Shown: positions 1-10,180, counted from the first letter of the stretch. The stretch: DNA of 64,000 bases from Paraburkholderia sp. PGU19 (GCF_013426915.1 NZ_AP023179.1:62001-126000), one strand, 5' to 3'. Notes: generated by a model from the letters alone, not told the origin. Program-made: numbers and translations.

Positions 1-708
1 CGCGGCCATGTCGTCATCGGACAGATAGGTGATGTGGCCGATCATTCGCGCGACGCGCAAGCCGCGCTTGGGCTTCACGCCGTGCGCGTAGTAGTTGCCG
101 CCGTGAAAGTCCGGGTCCGACAGGATCGACGAGCGCGCCACTTCGTTGAATGCGATGTTCTGCGCGGAGAGCTTCGGCGTCGATGCAACGACGATGCAAT
201 GCGCGAGCCGGTCCGGATACATCATGCTCCACGCGAGCGCCTGCATGCCGCCGAGACTGCCGCCCATCACCGCCGCGAATTTCTCGATGCCGAACGTGTC
301 GGCGACGAGCGCCTGCGCGTTCACCCAGTCTTCGACCGTCACGACGGGGAAGCTCGCGCCGTACGGACGGCCCGTCGACGGATCGATGCTCATCGGGCCC
401 GTCGAGCCGAAGCACGAACCGAGATTGTTCACGCCGATCACGAAGAAGCGGTTAGTGTCGAGCGGCTTGCCGGGGCCGACCATGTTGTCCCACCAGCCGA
501 CGTTCTTCGGATCATCCGCGTAGACGCCCGCCACGTGATGCGACGCGTTGAGCGCGTGGCAAACGAGCACGGCGTTGCTGCGCGAGGCATTGAGCGTGCC
601 GTACGTTTCGACGACGAGGTCGTAGTTCGAGAGCGAGCTGCCGTTCTGCAGGCGCAGCGGCTCGGAGAAATGCATTGTTTGTGGAGTGACGATCCCGATC
701 GATTCCAT
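1..708 (-). CDS. metX: Homoserine O-acyltransferase, partial (3' end outside window)
   Basis: This alpha/beta-hydrolase-fold enzyme acylates L-homoserine, the first committed step of methionine synthesis, in the cytoplasm. The 236 residues present start [10 protein letters not shown] and contain the nucleophile elbow [12 protein letters not shown] with Ser151 as the expected catalytic serine; [14 protein letters not shown] near residues 92-105 is also typical of the MetX family. The catalytic Asp and His lie beyond the window edge. The start at 708 is preceded by AAGGCGGA; a second ATG at 712 is out of frame. Acetyl and succinyl donors cannot be told apart from this fragment. MetX is usually followed by metW, which would lie just outside the window. 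Confidence 0.93.
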   Translation of the reverse strand, partial: MESIGIVTPQTMHFSEPLRLQNGSSLSNYDLVVETYGTLNASRSNAVLVCHALNASHHVAGVYADDPKNVGWWDNMVGPGKPLDTNRFFVIGVNNLGSCFGSTGPMSIDPSTGRPYGASFPVVTVEDWVNAQALVADTFGIEKFAAVMGGSLGGMQALAWSMMYPDRLAHCIVVASTPKLSAQNIAFNEVARSSILSDPDFHGGNYYAHGVKPKRGLRVARMIGHITYLSDDDMAA

Positions 709-949
709 TCATTCCGCCTTCTGACATGGGGCGGCTAAATGGTGTCGGCGATGGCGCGGAAGGAACGTGTGCGCGGCTGACGACCTCTTTAGCCGCATTT
801 ATAGTGAACCGGGATGGATGAACTCCATCCGCTGGTTCGCGCGCCCGCAATCGAGTCAGCAAATCGGCGCGTTGTGCAATTCTGGACCGTCAAGAACGGT
901 CAAGCGCAAAGTATAGCGGAAAATGCGCCGCGTCTCTCGTCGGCCCGTC

Positions 950-1615
950 TTACTGGAGGATGAGGCGCAATTGCGCGTCGGCCTGTTCGATCGGCGCGCG
1001 CGAGAAACCGCTGCGCACGAATCGATGCCAGCGCCCGATGATGTAGCTGAGTAAAAGGCTCGCGCGCGCCACGGGATCGTAGTCGGCGGGCAGCGGGATC
1101 GCACTGTGTTCGGCGTGGCTCGACGCGTCCATCAAGCCGAGCCGCAGACATTGCTTTAGCGACGCCTCGACGCGTTCGAGCAACTGGTTGACGCGCTCGA
1201 TGAGCCGCTCGTGTTCGCCGACGAGCGCTTCGCAGGTCAGCACCCGTGTCATGCCAGGATTCTTCGCTGAAAAGTTGAGTAGTATCAGCGCGATCGCGCG
1301 CGCCTGCAGCACGCCGTTCGGCTCTTTCGCGATGATCTGGTTGATGAGCCCGAAGAGCGTCTGCTCGATGAACTCGATCAGCCCTTCGAACATCTGCGCC
1401 TTGCTCGCGAAATGGCGGTACAGCGCCGCTTCCGACACGCCGATGCGCGCGGCCAGCGCCGCCGTGGTGATTTTTTCGTTCTTCGGGGCCTCCAGCATCG
1501 CGGCCAGCGTCTGGAGGATATGCACGCGCCGCTCGCCCGGTTTCAGGCGCGTCGAGCGCGGTGCGGCGGTTTGGTCTTCGGTTACGTCCTCGTCATGCTT
1601 GCGGATAGGCTGCAT
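950..1615 (-). CDS. slmA: Nucleoid occlusion factor SlmA (TetR family)
   Basis: A 221-residue TetR-like DNA-binding protein. In the family SlmA binds chromosomal sites and blocks FtsZ ring assembly over the nucleoid. The N-terminal helix-turn-helix is visible around residues 50-70 (TTAALAARIGVSEAALYRHF), followed by an all-helical ligand/dimer domain. The frame is open to 1807, but MQPIRKHDED at 1615 fits the family N-terminus. It lies 14 bp downstream of the HAD nucleotidase gene on the same strand, so the two are probably cotranscribed, with argB further upstream. The argB-HAD-slmA neighbourhood is common in Burkholderiales (from memory). A general TetR repressor is the alternative, but the ALYRHFASKAQMFEGLIEFIE region is SlmA-like. 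Confidence 0.88.
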   Translation of the reverse strand: MQPIRKHDEDVTEDQTAAPRSTRLKPGERRVHILQTLAAMLEAPKNEKITTAALAARIGVSEAALYRHFASKAQMFEGLIEFIEQTLFGLINQIIAKEPNGVLQARAIALILLNFSAKNPGMTRVLTCEALVGEHERLIERVNQLLERVEASLKQCLRLGLMDASSHAEHSAIPLPADYDPVARASLLLSYIIGRWHRFVRSGFSRAPIEQADAQLRLILQ

Positions 1616-1629
1616 GTCTGTCGTCCCTG

Positions 1630-2409
1630 TTATCGCCAGGCCGGATGCTCCGTGAATGGTTCGATCGGCCTTCCTGGGCGAGTGCCCAGTCTCAACGATT
1701 TTAGCGAACGAATGCGATGGTCGACATAGTGCGGGCGACCCGTGCCCGGCAGTCGCGCAAGCGAGCCGTCCGCGCGGGCCGGCCGCGGCAGGTGGCCGAC
1801 GATCCACACCGTGCGGATGCCGAGCCGCCGGTAGTTCTTCAAATGGCTGCGCGTGTCTTCGACAAGTACCGCGTCCGAGAGACGCACGTGCGCGTCGCGC
1901 ATCGCACGGCGCAGCATCGCGTGATCGGGCTTGGCGCGCCAGAAGCGGCGGTCGCGCATATGCTCGATGGCGATCACGCGCTCGAACAGCCGCTCGATGC
2001 CAAGCTCTTTCAACACGTCGAGCGCATACGCTTCGGGCGCGTTGGTCAGCACGATTTTGCGGCCCGGCAGCGCGTCGACGAGACGCTTCAGGCCGCGCTC
2101 GCTGCGCAGCATCGCGCGCAGATCGGGGAACGTGTGGACGTAGTCGAGGAAGTCGTGCGCATCGACGTCATGATGGCGCGTGAGGCCGAGCAGCGCCGCG
2201 CCGTAGCGCTGCGTGTAGCCGGTGCGCAGACGGTTCGCTTCGTCGCGCTCGACTTGCAGCGCATCGATGATGTACTGCGTCATCGCGGTGTTGATGGCCG
2301 GGAAGATCGCGTGCGACGCGTGATGCAGCGTGTTGTCGAGATCGAACAGCCAGACGGGCGTGCCGGCGTGAATCTGCGGCCGACGGCGCTTCGGACGGAA
2401 AGTGCGCAT
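1630..2409 (-). CDS. Pyrimidine 5'-nucleotidase, HAD superfamily
   Basis: A 259-residue HAD phosphatase of the SDT1/YjjG type, predicted to dephosphorylate pyrimidine nucleoside monophosphates. HAD motif I is LFDLDNTLHH with nucleophile Asp23 and Asp25; motif II is VLTNAPEAYA; motif III uses the Lys in RAKPDHAML; motif IV is LVEDTRSHLKN. The start at 2409 is chosen because the domain begins shortly after it; the open frame extends to 2556 but that part is unlike protein. The C-terminus, rich in Arg and Pro, runs past the usual domain end. The gene sits between argB and slmA, all on the minus strand. Confidence 0.85.
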   Translation of the reverse strand: MRTFRPKRRRPQIHAGTPVWLFDLDNTLHHASHAIFPAINTAMTQYIIDALQVERDEANRLRTGYTQRYGAALLGLTRHHDVDAHDFLDYVHTFPDLRAMLRSERGLKRLVDALPGRKIVLTNAPEAYALDVLKELGIERLFERVIAIEHMRDRRFWRAKPDHAMLRRAMRDAHVRLSDAVLVEDTRSHLKNYRRLGIRTVWIVGHLPRPARADGSLARLPGTGRPHYVDHRIRSLKSLRLGTRPGRPIEPFTEHPAWR

Positions 2410-2547
2410 GATGTTGCGGCGTGATTGAATGTAGCGCGCGAGGTGCTCCGTTGCCGTGCGAGGCGGGCGGCGCGCGATGCGTGCAAAAGGGGAAGCGTAA
2501 GACAGCGCAACCTGCTGCGCGAGAGACGGAAGGCCAGTATGCCTTCT

Positions 2548-2580
2548 GCGAAGCACGGCGGCCAGCGTGCCGTGCTTCGC
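2548..2580. terminator. Hairpin between argB and the HAD gene
   Basis: A perfect 12-bp inverted repeat, GCGAAGCACGGC pairing with GCCGTGCTTCGC across a 9-nt loop, lies 42 bp downstream of argB. It has no T-run on the minus strand, so it is either a weak or Rho-assisted terminator, or a processing hairpin in a longer transcript. The 213-bp gap around it holds no gene. Confidence 0.5.
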
Positions 2581-2622
2581 GTGAAGCGTGAGTCTGCGTG
2601 ATGCGTAACGTGACGGCGGCGC

Positions 2623-3675
<1,053 letters not shown>

Positions 3676-3820
3676 TCACGCCGGAATTTGCAGCGGTGCG
3701 ACGGAAGGTTTGGGCCATTGCCCGGCGGGTAAGTTCTCTTCCGCAACAGGAAAGGCCGGCTGCCGGGAAAGCCGGGCGGCGAGCGGGCAGGCGTTTTGCT
3801 GACTGGCCGGAAGTGGCATT

Positions 3821-4102
3821 ATGTTTGAATCCACTGACCGGTTTCATCCCGTTGTCATGAATCCGTCCCCATCCGAATCGATTGGATCTTCCGCAACGTC
3901 GAGCGCTCGCTGCCCGCGCTGCCGCCGTGTGTTCGACTGCGGCGCGCGCGGAGGCCGTGAAGCATGCTGGTGCGTATCGATGCCCGCGTTGCCCACCGAC
4001 GTGCTCGACACCAGCACCGGCTGTCTATGCCCCGAATGTCTGGCCGATGCAATCGCGCGGACGCGCGCAATGGAAGGAAGCGCCACATCCACGCCGGACT
4101 GA
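3821..4102 (+). CDS. Cysteine-rich CWC family protein
   Basis: A 93-residue protein with paired cysteine clusters: CPRCRRVFDCG, then ACWC, then CLCPEC. This is the layout of the Cys-rich CWC domain, a small domain of unknown function presumed to bind zinc. The ATG at 3821 is preceded at good spacing by GGAAG; an alternative ATG at 3857 would give MNPSPSESIG with no clear Shine-Dalgarno. The gene is divergent from argB (334-bp spacer, which holds the promoters) and convergent with the TPR protein gene, 31 bp away. No function can be assigned from sequence. Confidence 0.75.
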   Translation: MFESTDRFHPVVMNPSPSESIGSSATSSARCPRCRRVFDCGARGGREACWCVSMPALPTDVLDTSTGCLCPECLADAIARTRAMEGSATSTPD

Positions 4103-4133
4103 AGCATCCCCGGCGAGCGGGCGTGGTGCGCGG

Positions 4134-5768
4134 CTATTTGCGCGAATCTGCCAGCGCCGCGAGATCGCGCGTCAGTTTGTCGAACACCGGCTCCCACTGC
4201 GCAAACTGCGGCTGCCGGTACAAGGTCGCGCTCGGATACCACGGGCTGTCGGTGCGATCGAGCAGCCACACCCAATGCGGATTGACGTCGAGCAGCACCC
4301 ACGTGCGCTGCCCGATTGCGCCGCTCAGATGCGCGACGGACGTGCACACGGTGATCACCAGATCGAGCGCGCCGAGATAGGCGGCAGTGTCGTCGAAGGT
4401 TTTGAATTCGGCCGTGTGGTCGGCGATATCCAGTCCTGCCGTGCGGGCTGCCGCCACTTCGGCTGCGGCGCCGGGCTGCAGCGAATAAAAGGCGACGTTG
4501 TCGAGCTCGCGGAAGGCGTCGACATAACGTTCCAGGCCGACGCGGCGGTACGGATTGCGTTGGTGCCCGTGGCTGCCCGTCCACACAAGTCCGACCTTCA
4601 GCCGCTTTTCACCGGCGAGGCGTTGACGCCATGCGTCGACGGCTTGCGGATCGGCTTGCAGATACGGAACAGTCGACGGGATCGTTGCTTCGCGCGTATC
4701 GAACAGCATGGGCAGCGTAAGCAGCGAAATCTCATAGTCGAATTTCGGCAACTGCTCGACGCCGCCGCCCAGCGTGAACTCGTCGGCGTGTTGCGCGAGC
4801 GAGCGTCCGAGCAGCGCGCCCATTTGCGGAAACGAGTTCCAGGCAAGGCGTCCGCCTTCGCGATGCACGCGCTCGGCCAGCATCGGAACATAGCGGCAGA
4901 ATTGCAGCAGATCGCCCATCCCCTGTTCGCCCCAAAGCAGCAGCGTCTTGCCTGCCAGCGATTCGCCACGCCAGGCGGCCCCCGGCAGCACGGGGCGTTT
5001 GCCCGCCAGTTCCTTCGATCCCTCCCAGCGCGCTTCGTGCTCGCGCCAGCCGTCGGCGTAATTGCCGCGCAGCAGGTGGATCATGCTCAGGTTGGACAGG
5101 TGCGACGGCTTGTCCGGCGCGGCGCGGTGCGCGGCCAATGTGAAGCGCTCGGCGTCTTCCCATTGCTGCGCTTCGCGGAGTGTCTGCCCGTGATTGCCGA
5201 GCACGACCGGGTTGTCGGGCTGAAGATTGACTGCATGCCGTTCGGCTTCGAGCGCACGGTCGAGGTCGAAGCGGGCGAGGTGCGACTTGCCGAGATTGAC
5301 CCACGCGTTCGCATCGGCGGGATTCTGGTGGAGCGCGGCCGTCAGCAGTTCATTCGCTTCCGCCGAAGCCGGATTCGTCCACATCAACGCGCTTGCCAGA
5401 TTGTTGCGCAGGCTATGCAGGTCGGGGTCGATGGCGAGCGCGTCACGGTAGGGCGCGACGGCATCGCCGTGCCGGTTCATCAATTGGAGTGTGAGACCCA
5501 GGCGAAAGAGCGCTCGGGGATCGTGCGGCGCGAGCGCGGCGAAAGCGCGGGCAATCGTCTCCGCCTCGACGCCGCGTCCTCCGGCGACGAGCTGCTGCGT
5601 CATTTCATCGAGCGAATCGGGAGTGGTTGGAAACAGATGGGAAGCGGCCTGGAGCCAGATGTCGTGGGCTTGCCGGTCGCCCTGGTGGAGCGCTGCGACA
5701 GCGTGACGCAGGAATGTCTGGAAGGAATCCAAAAGAACTTGATGTGGATCAACTGTTGTTTTACGCAT
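4134..5768 (-). CDS. TPR protein with C-terminal glycosyltransferase-like domain
   Basis: A 544-residue protein. Roughly residues 30-270 consist of helix pairs with the TPR pattern (for example NAWVNLGKSHLARFDLDRAL and NPVVLGNHGQTLREAQQWED). From about residue 280 a GT-B/heptosyltransferase-9-like domain follows, with VGLVWTGSHGH and VITVCTSVAHLSGAIGQRTW, the latter resembling the nucleotide-sugar binding end of that family. It may modify a protein or polysaccharide, but the acceptor is unknown. The start at 5768 (MRKTTVDPHQ) is preferred; an in-frame ATG at 5828 lies 17 nt from GGGAGGGG and cannot be excluded. The promoter region is shared with the divergent histidine kinase. Confidence 0.75.
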   Translation of the reverse strand: MRKTTVDPHQVLLDSFQTFLRHAVAALHQGDRQAHDIWLQAASHLFPTTPDSLDEMTQQLVAGGRGVEAETIARAFAALAPHDPRALFRLGLTLQLMNRHGDAVAPYRDALAIDPDLHSLRNNLASALMWTNPASAEANELLTAALHQNPADANAWVNLGKSHLARFDLDRALEAERHAVNLQPDNPVVLGNHGQTLREAQQWEDAERFTLAAHRAAPDKPSHLSNLSMIHLLRGNYADGWREHEARWEGSKELAGKRPVLPGAAWRGESLAGKTLLLWGEQGMGDLLQFCRYVPMLAERVHREGGRLAWNSFPQMGALLGRSLAQHADEFTLGGGVEQLPKFDYEISLLTLPMLFDTREATIPSTVPYLQADPQAVDAWRQRLAGEKRLKVGLVWTGSHGHQRNPYRRVGLERYVDAFRELDNVAFYSLQPGAAAEVAAARTAGLDIADHTAEFKTFDDTAAYLGALDLVITVCTSVAHLSGAIGQRTWVLLDVNPHWVWLLDRTDSPWYPSATLYRQPQFAQWEPVFDKLTRDLAALADSRK

Positions 5769-5871
5769 TTGTGGGTGGAGATTGTCAGCCGCGCCGGAAA
5801 CGATAAAGACCACTATAGTTCCGATCATTCGCTAGATGAATCAGACCCCTCCCAACAGATAAACTTGCAGG

Positions 5872-7176
5872 ATGCACCGCATAACCGTTACCGGCCGGGT
5901 CAACCTCGGGCATCTCTTCTGGCTACGCAGTCTTGCCATCATCGGGCAACTCGTGACGATTGCGTTCGTCCAGACCTTTGTCGGCGTCAAGCTGCCGTTG
6001 CCGGCCATGCTGCTCATCATCGGGCTCGAAGTGATTTTCAACGCGCTGACGTGGCTGCGCGTCGCGAGCCAGAAGCCCGAGTCGAACCTCGAGCTGTTCG
6101 GGCAACTGTGGGTCGATCTCGGCGCGCTGTCCGCGCTGCTGTTTCTGTCGGGCGGCACGACCAATCCTTTCGTCTCGTTGTATCTGCCGTCACTGGCGAT
6201 TGCGGCCGCCGTGCTGCCCTGGCAGCTGATGGCGTGGCTCGCCGCGTTCGCCGTGGCGTGCTACGCGGTGCTCGGCTTCGAATCGGTGCCGCTCAATCTC
6301 GACAATCCTGCGAATCTGTTCGACTACTACCGCGCCGGCATGTGGGTGAACTTCATGGTCAGCGTCGGCCTGATCGCGTGGTTCGTGGCGCGCATGTCGC
6401 GCGGGCTGCGTCAACGCGACGCGGCGCTCGGCGATGCGCAACAGCGTCTGCTGCGCGACGAGCGCGCGGTGGCGCTCGGCGTGCAGGCCGCGACAGTCGC
6501 GCATGAAATGGGCACGCCGCTGTCGACGATCGCGATGCTCACGGAAGAACTGCGCGATGCCGCCCGTAGCGACGAAGGTCTGAAGCCCTATTCCGCCGAC
6601 CTCGACATCCTCGACCAGCAGATGACGCTATGCACGTCGGCGCTCGCGCGCCTGCGCAGCCGCGCATCGACGCAAGGCAGTCGCCAACTGGTCGACGAAT
6701 GGCTCGATTCGTTCGTCGACCAGTGGCGCTTGCGCCATCCGCACGTTAAGTTCGAGCGCCTCGGCGAGCCGCCCGCGAACGTCAGTGTCGACGACACCGT
6801 CGCCATCAGCCAGATTCTCACCATCCTGCTCGACAACGCCGCGCGCGCGAGCCGCGATCACGTGACGCTCGCCGCGACGCTCGCCGACAACGATTCGATC
6901 GACTTCGAAGTCTGCGACGCCGGTCCGGGCGTGCCGGCGTCGCTGCGCGGCTTGCTGGGCGCGGCGCCCGTCGACAGCACGCAGGGCGGACATGGCGTCG
7001 GGCTGTATCTGGCGTTTTCGGCGGCGGCGCGGCTGGGCGGATCGATTGAGCTCACCGACGTCAACGAAACCAAGCCGCGCGGCACGCGCGCAGTATTGCG
7101 GTTGCCTTTGGCCCGCGAGCAAACGGGCGCGGGCCGGCAGGGCGCCGCGTCGTCCAATACGGAGAAGCAAGCATGA
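5872..7176 (+). CDS. regB: RegB/PrrB-type redox sensor histidine kinase
   Basis: A 434-residue membrane kinase. The N-terminal 170 residues form about six transmembrane helices containing LSGGTTNPF (92-100), the GGTTNPF motif known as the quinone-binding site of RegB. The H-box is TVAHEMGTPLSTIAM with His211. Cys254 in QQMTLCTSALARL sits where the redox-active cysteine of RegB is expected. The ATPase domain shows LLDNAARAS and GHGVGLYLAF. RegB senses the redox state of the respiratory chain and phosphorylates RegA. The stop overlaps the regA start by 4 bp (ATGA), so the two are translationally coupled. Regulated targets are not visible here. Confidence 0.88.
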   Translation: MHRITVTGRVNLGHLFWLRSLAIIGQLVTIAFVQTFVGVKLPLPAMLLIIGLEVIFNALTWLRVASQKPESNLELFGQLWVDLGALSALLFLSGGTTNPFVSLYLPSLAIAAAVLPWQLMAWLAAFAVACYAVLGFESVPLNLDNPANLFDYYRAGMWVNFMVSVGLIAWFVARMSRGLRQRDAALGDAQQRLLRDERAVALGVQAATVAHEMGTPLSTIAMLTEELRDAARSDEGLKPYSADLDILDQQMTLCTSALARLRSRASTQGSRQLVDEWLDSFVDQWRLRHPHVKFERLGEPPANVSVDDTVAISQILTILLDNAARASRDHVTLAATLADNDSIDFEVCDAGPGVPASLRGLLGAAPVDSTQGGHGVGLYLAFSAAARLGGSIELTDVNETKPRGTRAVLRLPLAREQTGAGRQGAASSNTEKQA

Positions 7177-7715
7177 GCGATAAGAATTTTCTGGTCATCG
7201 ACGACGACGAAGTGTTCTCCGGCATCCTCGCGCGCGGTCTGACGCGTCGCGGCTTCACGGTGTCCGAAGCGCACAACGCCGACGAAGCGATTCGCCTCGC
7301 GAATCAGCAGAAGTTCGGGCAGATCACCGTCGATCTGCATCTGGGCAACGACTCCGGGCTGAATCTCGTCGCGCCGCTGCGCGACCTCCAACCGAACGCG
7401 CGGATGCTGGTGCTGACGGGCTATGCGAGCATCGCGACGGCCGTTCAGGCGGTGAAGGACGGCGCGGATAACTATCTGGCGAAGCCCGCGAACGTGGAAA
7501 CGATCCTCTCCGCGCTGCAAACGGAAGCGAGTGCGTTGCAGGCCGAAGAGGCGATCGAAAATCCGACGCCGCTATCGGTCGCGCGGCTGGAGTGGGAGCA
7601 CATCCAGCGCGTGCTCGCGGAAAACGGCGGCAACATTTCGGCGACGGCGCGCGCGCTGAACATGCACCGGCGCACGTTGCAGCGCAAGCTCGCGAAGCGG
7701 CCGGTCAAGCAGTGA
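7173..7715 (+). CDS. regA: RegA/PrrA-type response regulator
   Basis: A 180-residue regulator. The receiver domain has the acidic pair in FLVIDDDEVF, the expected phosphoacceptor Asp54 in VDLHLGNDSGLN, and the Lys in LAKPANVETI. After a short proline-containing linker the C-terminus carries a Fis-type helix-turn-helix, GNISATARALNMHRRTLQRKL, which is the hallmark of RegA/ActR/RoxR proteins. It starts inside the kinase stop codon and is followed by a strong terminator at 7751. The pair is expected to switch genes for aerobic versus microaerobic respiration. Confidence 0.88.
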   Translation: MSDKNFLVIDDDEVFSGILARGLTRRGFTVSEAHNADEAIRLANQQKFGQITVDLHLGNDSGLNLVAPLRDLQPNARMLVLTGYASIATAVQAVKDGADNYLAKPANVETILSALQTEASALQAEEAIENPTPLSVARLEWEHIQRVLAENGGNISATARALNMHRRTLQRKLAKRPVKQ

Positions 7716-7750
7716 CCTTGCCCTAATCTTTCGCGGACGAGCATGAAAAA

Positions 7751-7786
7751 GGGCGGCGCTCCTTGCGGAGCGCCGCCCTTTCGTTT
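7751..7786. terminator. Bidirectional terminator between regA and hslU
   Basis: A perfect 12-bp stem, GGGCGGCGCTCC with GGAGCGCCGCCC, closed by TTGC. On the plus strand it ends in TTTCGTTT; on the minus strand the stem is followed by TTTTT. It lies between two convergent genes and should terminate both. Confidence 0.9.
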
Positions 7787-7813
7787 GGCTGTTCGCCGGT
7801 GTAACGACGCGCG

Positions 7814-9157
7814 TTACAGCACGTAGCGCGACAGGTCCTCGTCTTGGGCGACCTCGTTCAACGCGCGATCGACATACGCCGCGTCGATCATCACGTTCTT
7901 GCCGGCATGATTCCCCGCCGAGAACGAGACTTCCTCGAGCAGCTTTTCGATCACCGTATAAAGACGGCGCGCGCCGATGTTTTCCGTCTTCTCGTTCACC
8001 GAGTAAGCGATTTCCGCAAGACGGCGGATGCCGTCGTCGGCGAATTCGAGGTGGACGTCTTCCGTTTCGAGCAGCGCCTGGTATTGCTTGACGAGGCTGG
8101 CGTCGGTGGCGTCGAGAATCGCTTCGAAGTCCTTCACCGACAGCGAATCCAGTTCGACGCGAATCGGAAAGCGCCCTTGCAGTTCGGGAATCAGATCGCT
8201 CGGCTTCGCCAGATGGAACGCGCCGCTCGCGATGAACAGAATGTGATCGGTCTTCACCATCCCGTACTTCGTGTTGATCGTCGTGCCTTCGACGAGCGGC
8301 AGCAGATCGCGCTGCACGCCCTGGCGCGAGACCTCGCCGCCGCCGGCTTCGCTGCGCGACGCGATCTTGTCGATTTCATCGAGGAACACGATGCCGTTCT
8401 GCTCGACGTTCTGCACGGCCTTCGTCTTGACCTCTTCGTCATTGAGCATCTTTGCGGCTTCTTCGTCGGTGAGGAGCTTGAGCGCTTCCTTCACCTTGAC
8501 CTTGCGGCGCGTTTTCTTGCCGCCGCCCAGGTTCGCGAACATCGAGCGGATCTGCTCGGTCATGTCTTCCATGCCCGGCGGCCCCATGATGTCCATCGTG
8601 GTTTGCGGCATCTCGATGTCGAGCTCGATTTCCTTGTCGTCGAGCAGACCTTCGCGCATACGCTTGCGGAACGTCTGACGCGTCGCGTTCGATTCGTCGC
8701 CGCCCGACGATTCCGAACCCGAGCCGAAGCCGACCGTGCGCGCGCCCGGCAGCAGCGTATCGAGAATGCGATCTTCGGCGAGATCCTCCGCCTTTGTGCG
8801 GACCTTGCGCATTTCGGTTTCGCGCGTCTGCTTGACGGAAATTTCAATCAGATCGCGCACGATGCTGTCGACGTCGCGGCCCACGTAACCGACTTCGGTG
8901 AACTTGGTCGCTTCGATCTTGATGAACGGCGCGTCGGCGAGCTTGGCGAGGCGCCGCGCAATTTCCGTCTTGCCGACGCCCGTCGGCCCGATCATCAGGA
9001 TGTTCTTCGGCGTGATTTCCTGGCGCAGCGGGTCGGCGACCTGCTGGCGGCGCCAGCGGTTGCGCAATGCAACCGCGACGGCTTTCTTCGCGCGATGCTG
9101 GCCGATGATGTGCTTGTCGAGTTCCGAGACGATCTCGGCGGGAGTCATGGTGCTCAT
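7814..9157 (-). CDS. hslU: HslU, ATPase subunit of the HslUV protease
   Basis: A 447-residue AAA+ unfoldase that feeds substrates to HslV. Walker A is GPTGVGKT (residues 57-64) and Walker B VFLDEID (257-263). The family I-domain lies between them and here includes a Gly/Ser-rich stretch [14 protein letters not shown] (about 143-156). The C-terminus LSRYVL matches the HslU tail that inserts into HslV. The gene starts 9 bp after hslV on the same strand, so the two form one operon, probably read from the promoter region upstream of hslV. Length is normal for the family. Confidence 0.97.
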   Translation of the reverse strand: MSTMTPAEIVSELDKHIIGQHRAKKAVAVALRNRWRRQQVADPLRQEITPKNILMIGPTGVGKTEIARRLAKLADAPFIKIEATKFTEVGYVGRDVDSIVRDLIEISVKQTRETEMRKVRTKAEDLAEDRILDTLLPGARTVGFGSGSESSGGDESNATRQTFRKRMREGLLDDKEIELDIEMPQTTMDIMGPPGMEDMTEQIRSMFANLGGGKKTRRKVKVKEALKLLTDEEAAKMLNDEEVKTKAVQNVEQNGIVFLDEIDKIASRSEAGGGEVSRQGVQRDLLPLVEGTTINTKYGMVKTDHILFIASGAFHLAKPSDLIPELQGRFPIRVELDSLSVKDFEAILDATDASLVKQYQALLETEDVHLEFADDGIRRLAEIAYSVNEKTENIGARRLYTVIEKLLEEVSFSAGNHAGKNVMIDAAYVDRALNEVAQDEDLSRYVL

Positions 9158-9166
9158 CGTGTGTCC

Positions 9167-9703
9167 TTACTCGATTGTCTCGATGACGCGGTTGTGGTTC
9201 GTGTAGATACACATGTCGCCGGCGATCTCCAGCGACTTTTCGACGATCTCGCGCGGAGAAAGATCCGTGTTGTCGGCGAGCGCCTTAGCGGCGGCCTGCG
9301 CGTACGCGCCGCCCGAGCCGATGGCGCAGATGCCGCCTTCCGGGTCGAGCACGTCGCCGTTGCCGGTGATGACCAGCGTGGTGGTCGCGTCGGCCGTGAT
9401 CAGCATCGCTTCCAGACGGCGCAACATGCGGTCGGTGCGCCAGTCTTTCGCCAGTTCGACGGCGGCGCGGGTGAGATTGCCCTGATGCTTTTCGAGCTTG
9501 GCTTCGAAGCGGTCGAGCAGCGAGAACGCGTCGGCCGTGCCGCCGGCGAAGCCGACCAGCACCTTGCCGTTGTAGATGCGGCGAACCTTCTTCGCCCCGC
9601 CTTTCATGACGATGTTGCCCAGCGTGACCTGGCCGTCGCCGCCGAGCGCGACCTTGTCGCCGCGGCGCACGGAGACGATCGTCGTGCCGTGAAATTGCTC
9701 CAT
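9167..9703 (-). CDS. hslV: HslV, peptidase subunit of the HslUV protease
   Basis: A 178-residue N-terminal-nucleophile hydrolase. The translated N-terminus is [14 protein letters not shown]; removal of the first six residues exposes the catalytic Thr, as in all HslV. The central [10 protein letters not shown] and [14 protein letters not shown] motifs are family-typical. The ATG at 9703 is used because it sets the propeptide correctly, although the frame is open to 9766. The 5' region holds three tandem hairpin repeats (9740-9870) and a heat-shock-like promoter (9964-9991). Confidence 0.97.
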   Translation of the reverse strand: MEQFHGTTIVSVRRGDKVALGGDGQVTLGNIVMKGGAKKVRRIYNGKVLVGFAGGTADAFSLLDRFEAKLEKHQGNLTRAAVELAKDWRTDRMLRRLEAMLITADATTTLVITGNGDVLDPEGGICAIGSGGAYAQAAAKALADNTDLSPREIVEKSLEIAGDMCIYTNHNRVIETIE

Positions 9704-9739
9704 ATGCGTTCCTTTTCCAAAACCGCAAATACTTTGCGT

Positions 9740-9870
9740 GGGACCAGAGTGAGCGCTAAGCGCCAACTCTGGATCGACTGGCCCAGGGACCGGAGTAAGC
9801 GCTGAAGCGCCAACTCCGGTCGACTCGCCATGGGACCAGAGTAAGCGCTAAAGCGCTAACTCTGGTCGAC
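9740..9870. repeat. Three tandem 39-bp hairpin repeats, exact 46-bp period
   Basis: Copies begin at 9740, 9786 and 9832. Each reads GGGACC-AGAGT or GGAGT, then AGCGCT, AGCGC, and closes with AACTCTGG or AACTCCGG and TCGAC. Each is an inverted repeat: ACCAGAGT with ACTCTGG in copies 1 and 3, ACCGGAGT with ACTCCGG in copy 2, with palindromic AGCGCT inside. The A-to-G change on one arm in copy 2 is matched by T-to-C on the other. They lie 37-167 bp upstream of the hslV start and would be transcribed in its 5' leader. A diverged copy is at 56472-56506. Confidence 0.9.
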
Positions 9871-9963
9871 AGACGCGGAGGCGTCGATGCGCCACCACGG
9901 AATCCGAGAGCGGCCGGCGCGCGATGCTGGGTGCCGCGCGCGCGTGCAACGCATGTCGGATTT

Positions 9964-9991
9964 ATTTTAGGGCGGACGCTGCCATATCAAG
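9964..9991 (-). promoter_or_regulatory. Candidate hslVU promoter, sigma-32-like
   Basis: On the minus strand CTTGATA (9991-9985) is followed after 15 nt by TAAAAT (9969-9964), preceded by GCCC. This fits either a sigma-70 promoter (TTGATA/TAAAAT) or a heat-shock promoter (CTTGAAA, then CCCCAT-like). Heat control of hslVU is known in other proteobacteria. The leader to the hslV ATG would be about 250 nt. The rest of 9871-10180 shows no gene. Confidence 0.45.
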
Positions 9992-10180
9992 AGCCGGAGT
10001 CGAACGGGCGCGAGAAAAGGTGAAAAGGGTGCGGAGACTGAGAAATGCGCGGTCGAGGCTTCGCCGGCGGTAAAAGGTGCTGACGAGCCGTGCACGCGTC
10101 AGATTATGCAGCGCGCATTTACCGATTAGCGTATGCAAGCCGGCGAGCGGACGGATAAAAGCGCGGCCCGAAAAGAAAAA

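Noticed and set aside
3882..6506. An 874-codon open frame on the plus strand opposite the TPR gene
   Set aside because: It is the antisense shadow of the TPR/glycosyltransferase gene; Arg/Ala/His-rich with no domain, and the minus-strand frame has clear TPR and transferase motifs.
7844..9805. A 653-codon plus-strand open frame opposite hslU-hslV
   Set aside because: Shadow of two well-conserved genes; GC-rich DNA makes long antisense frames common.
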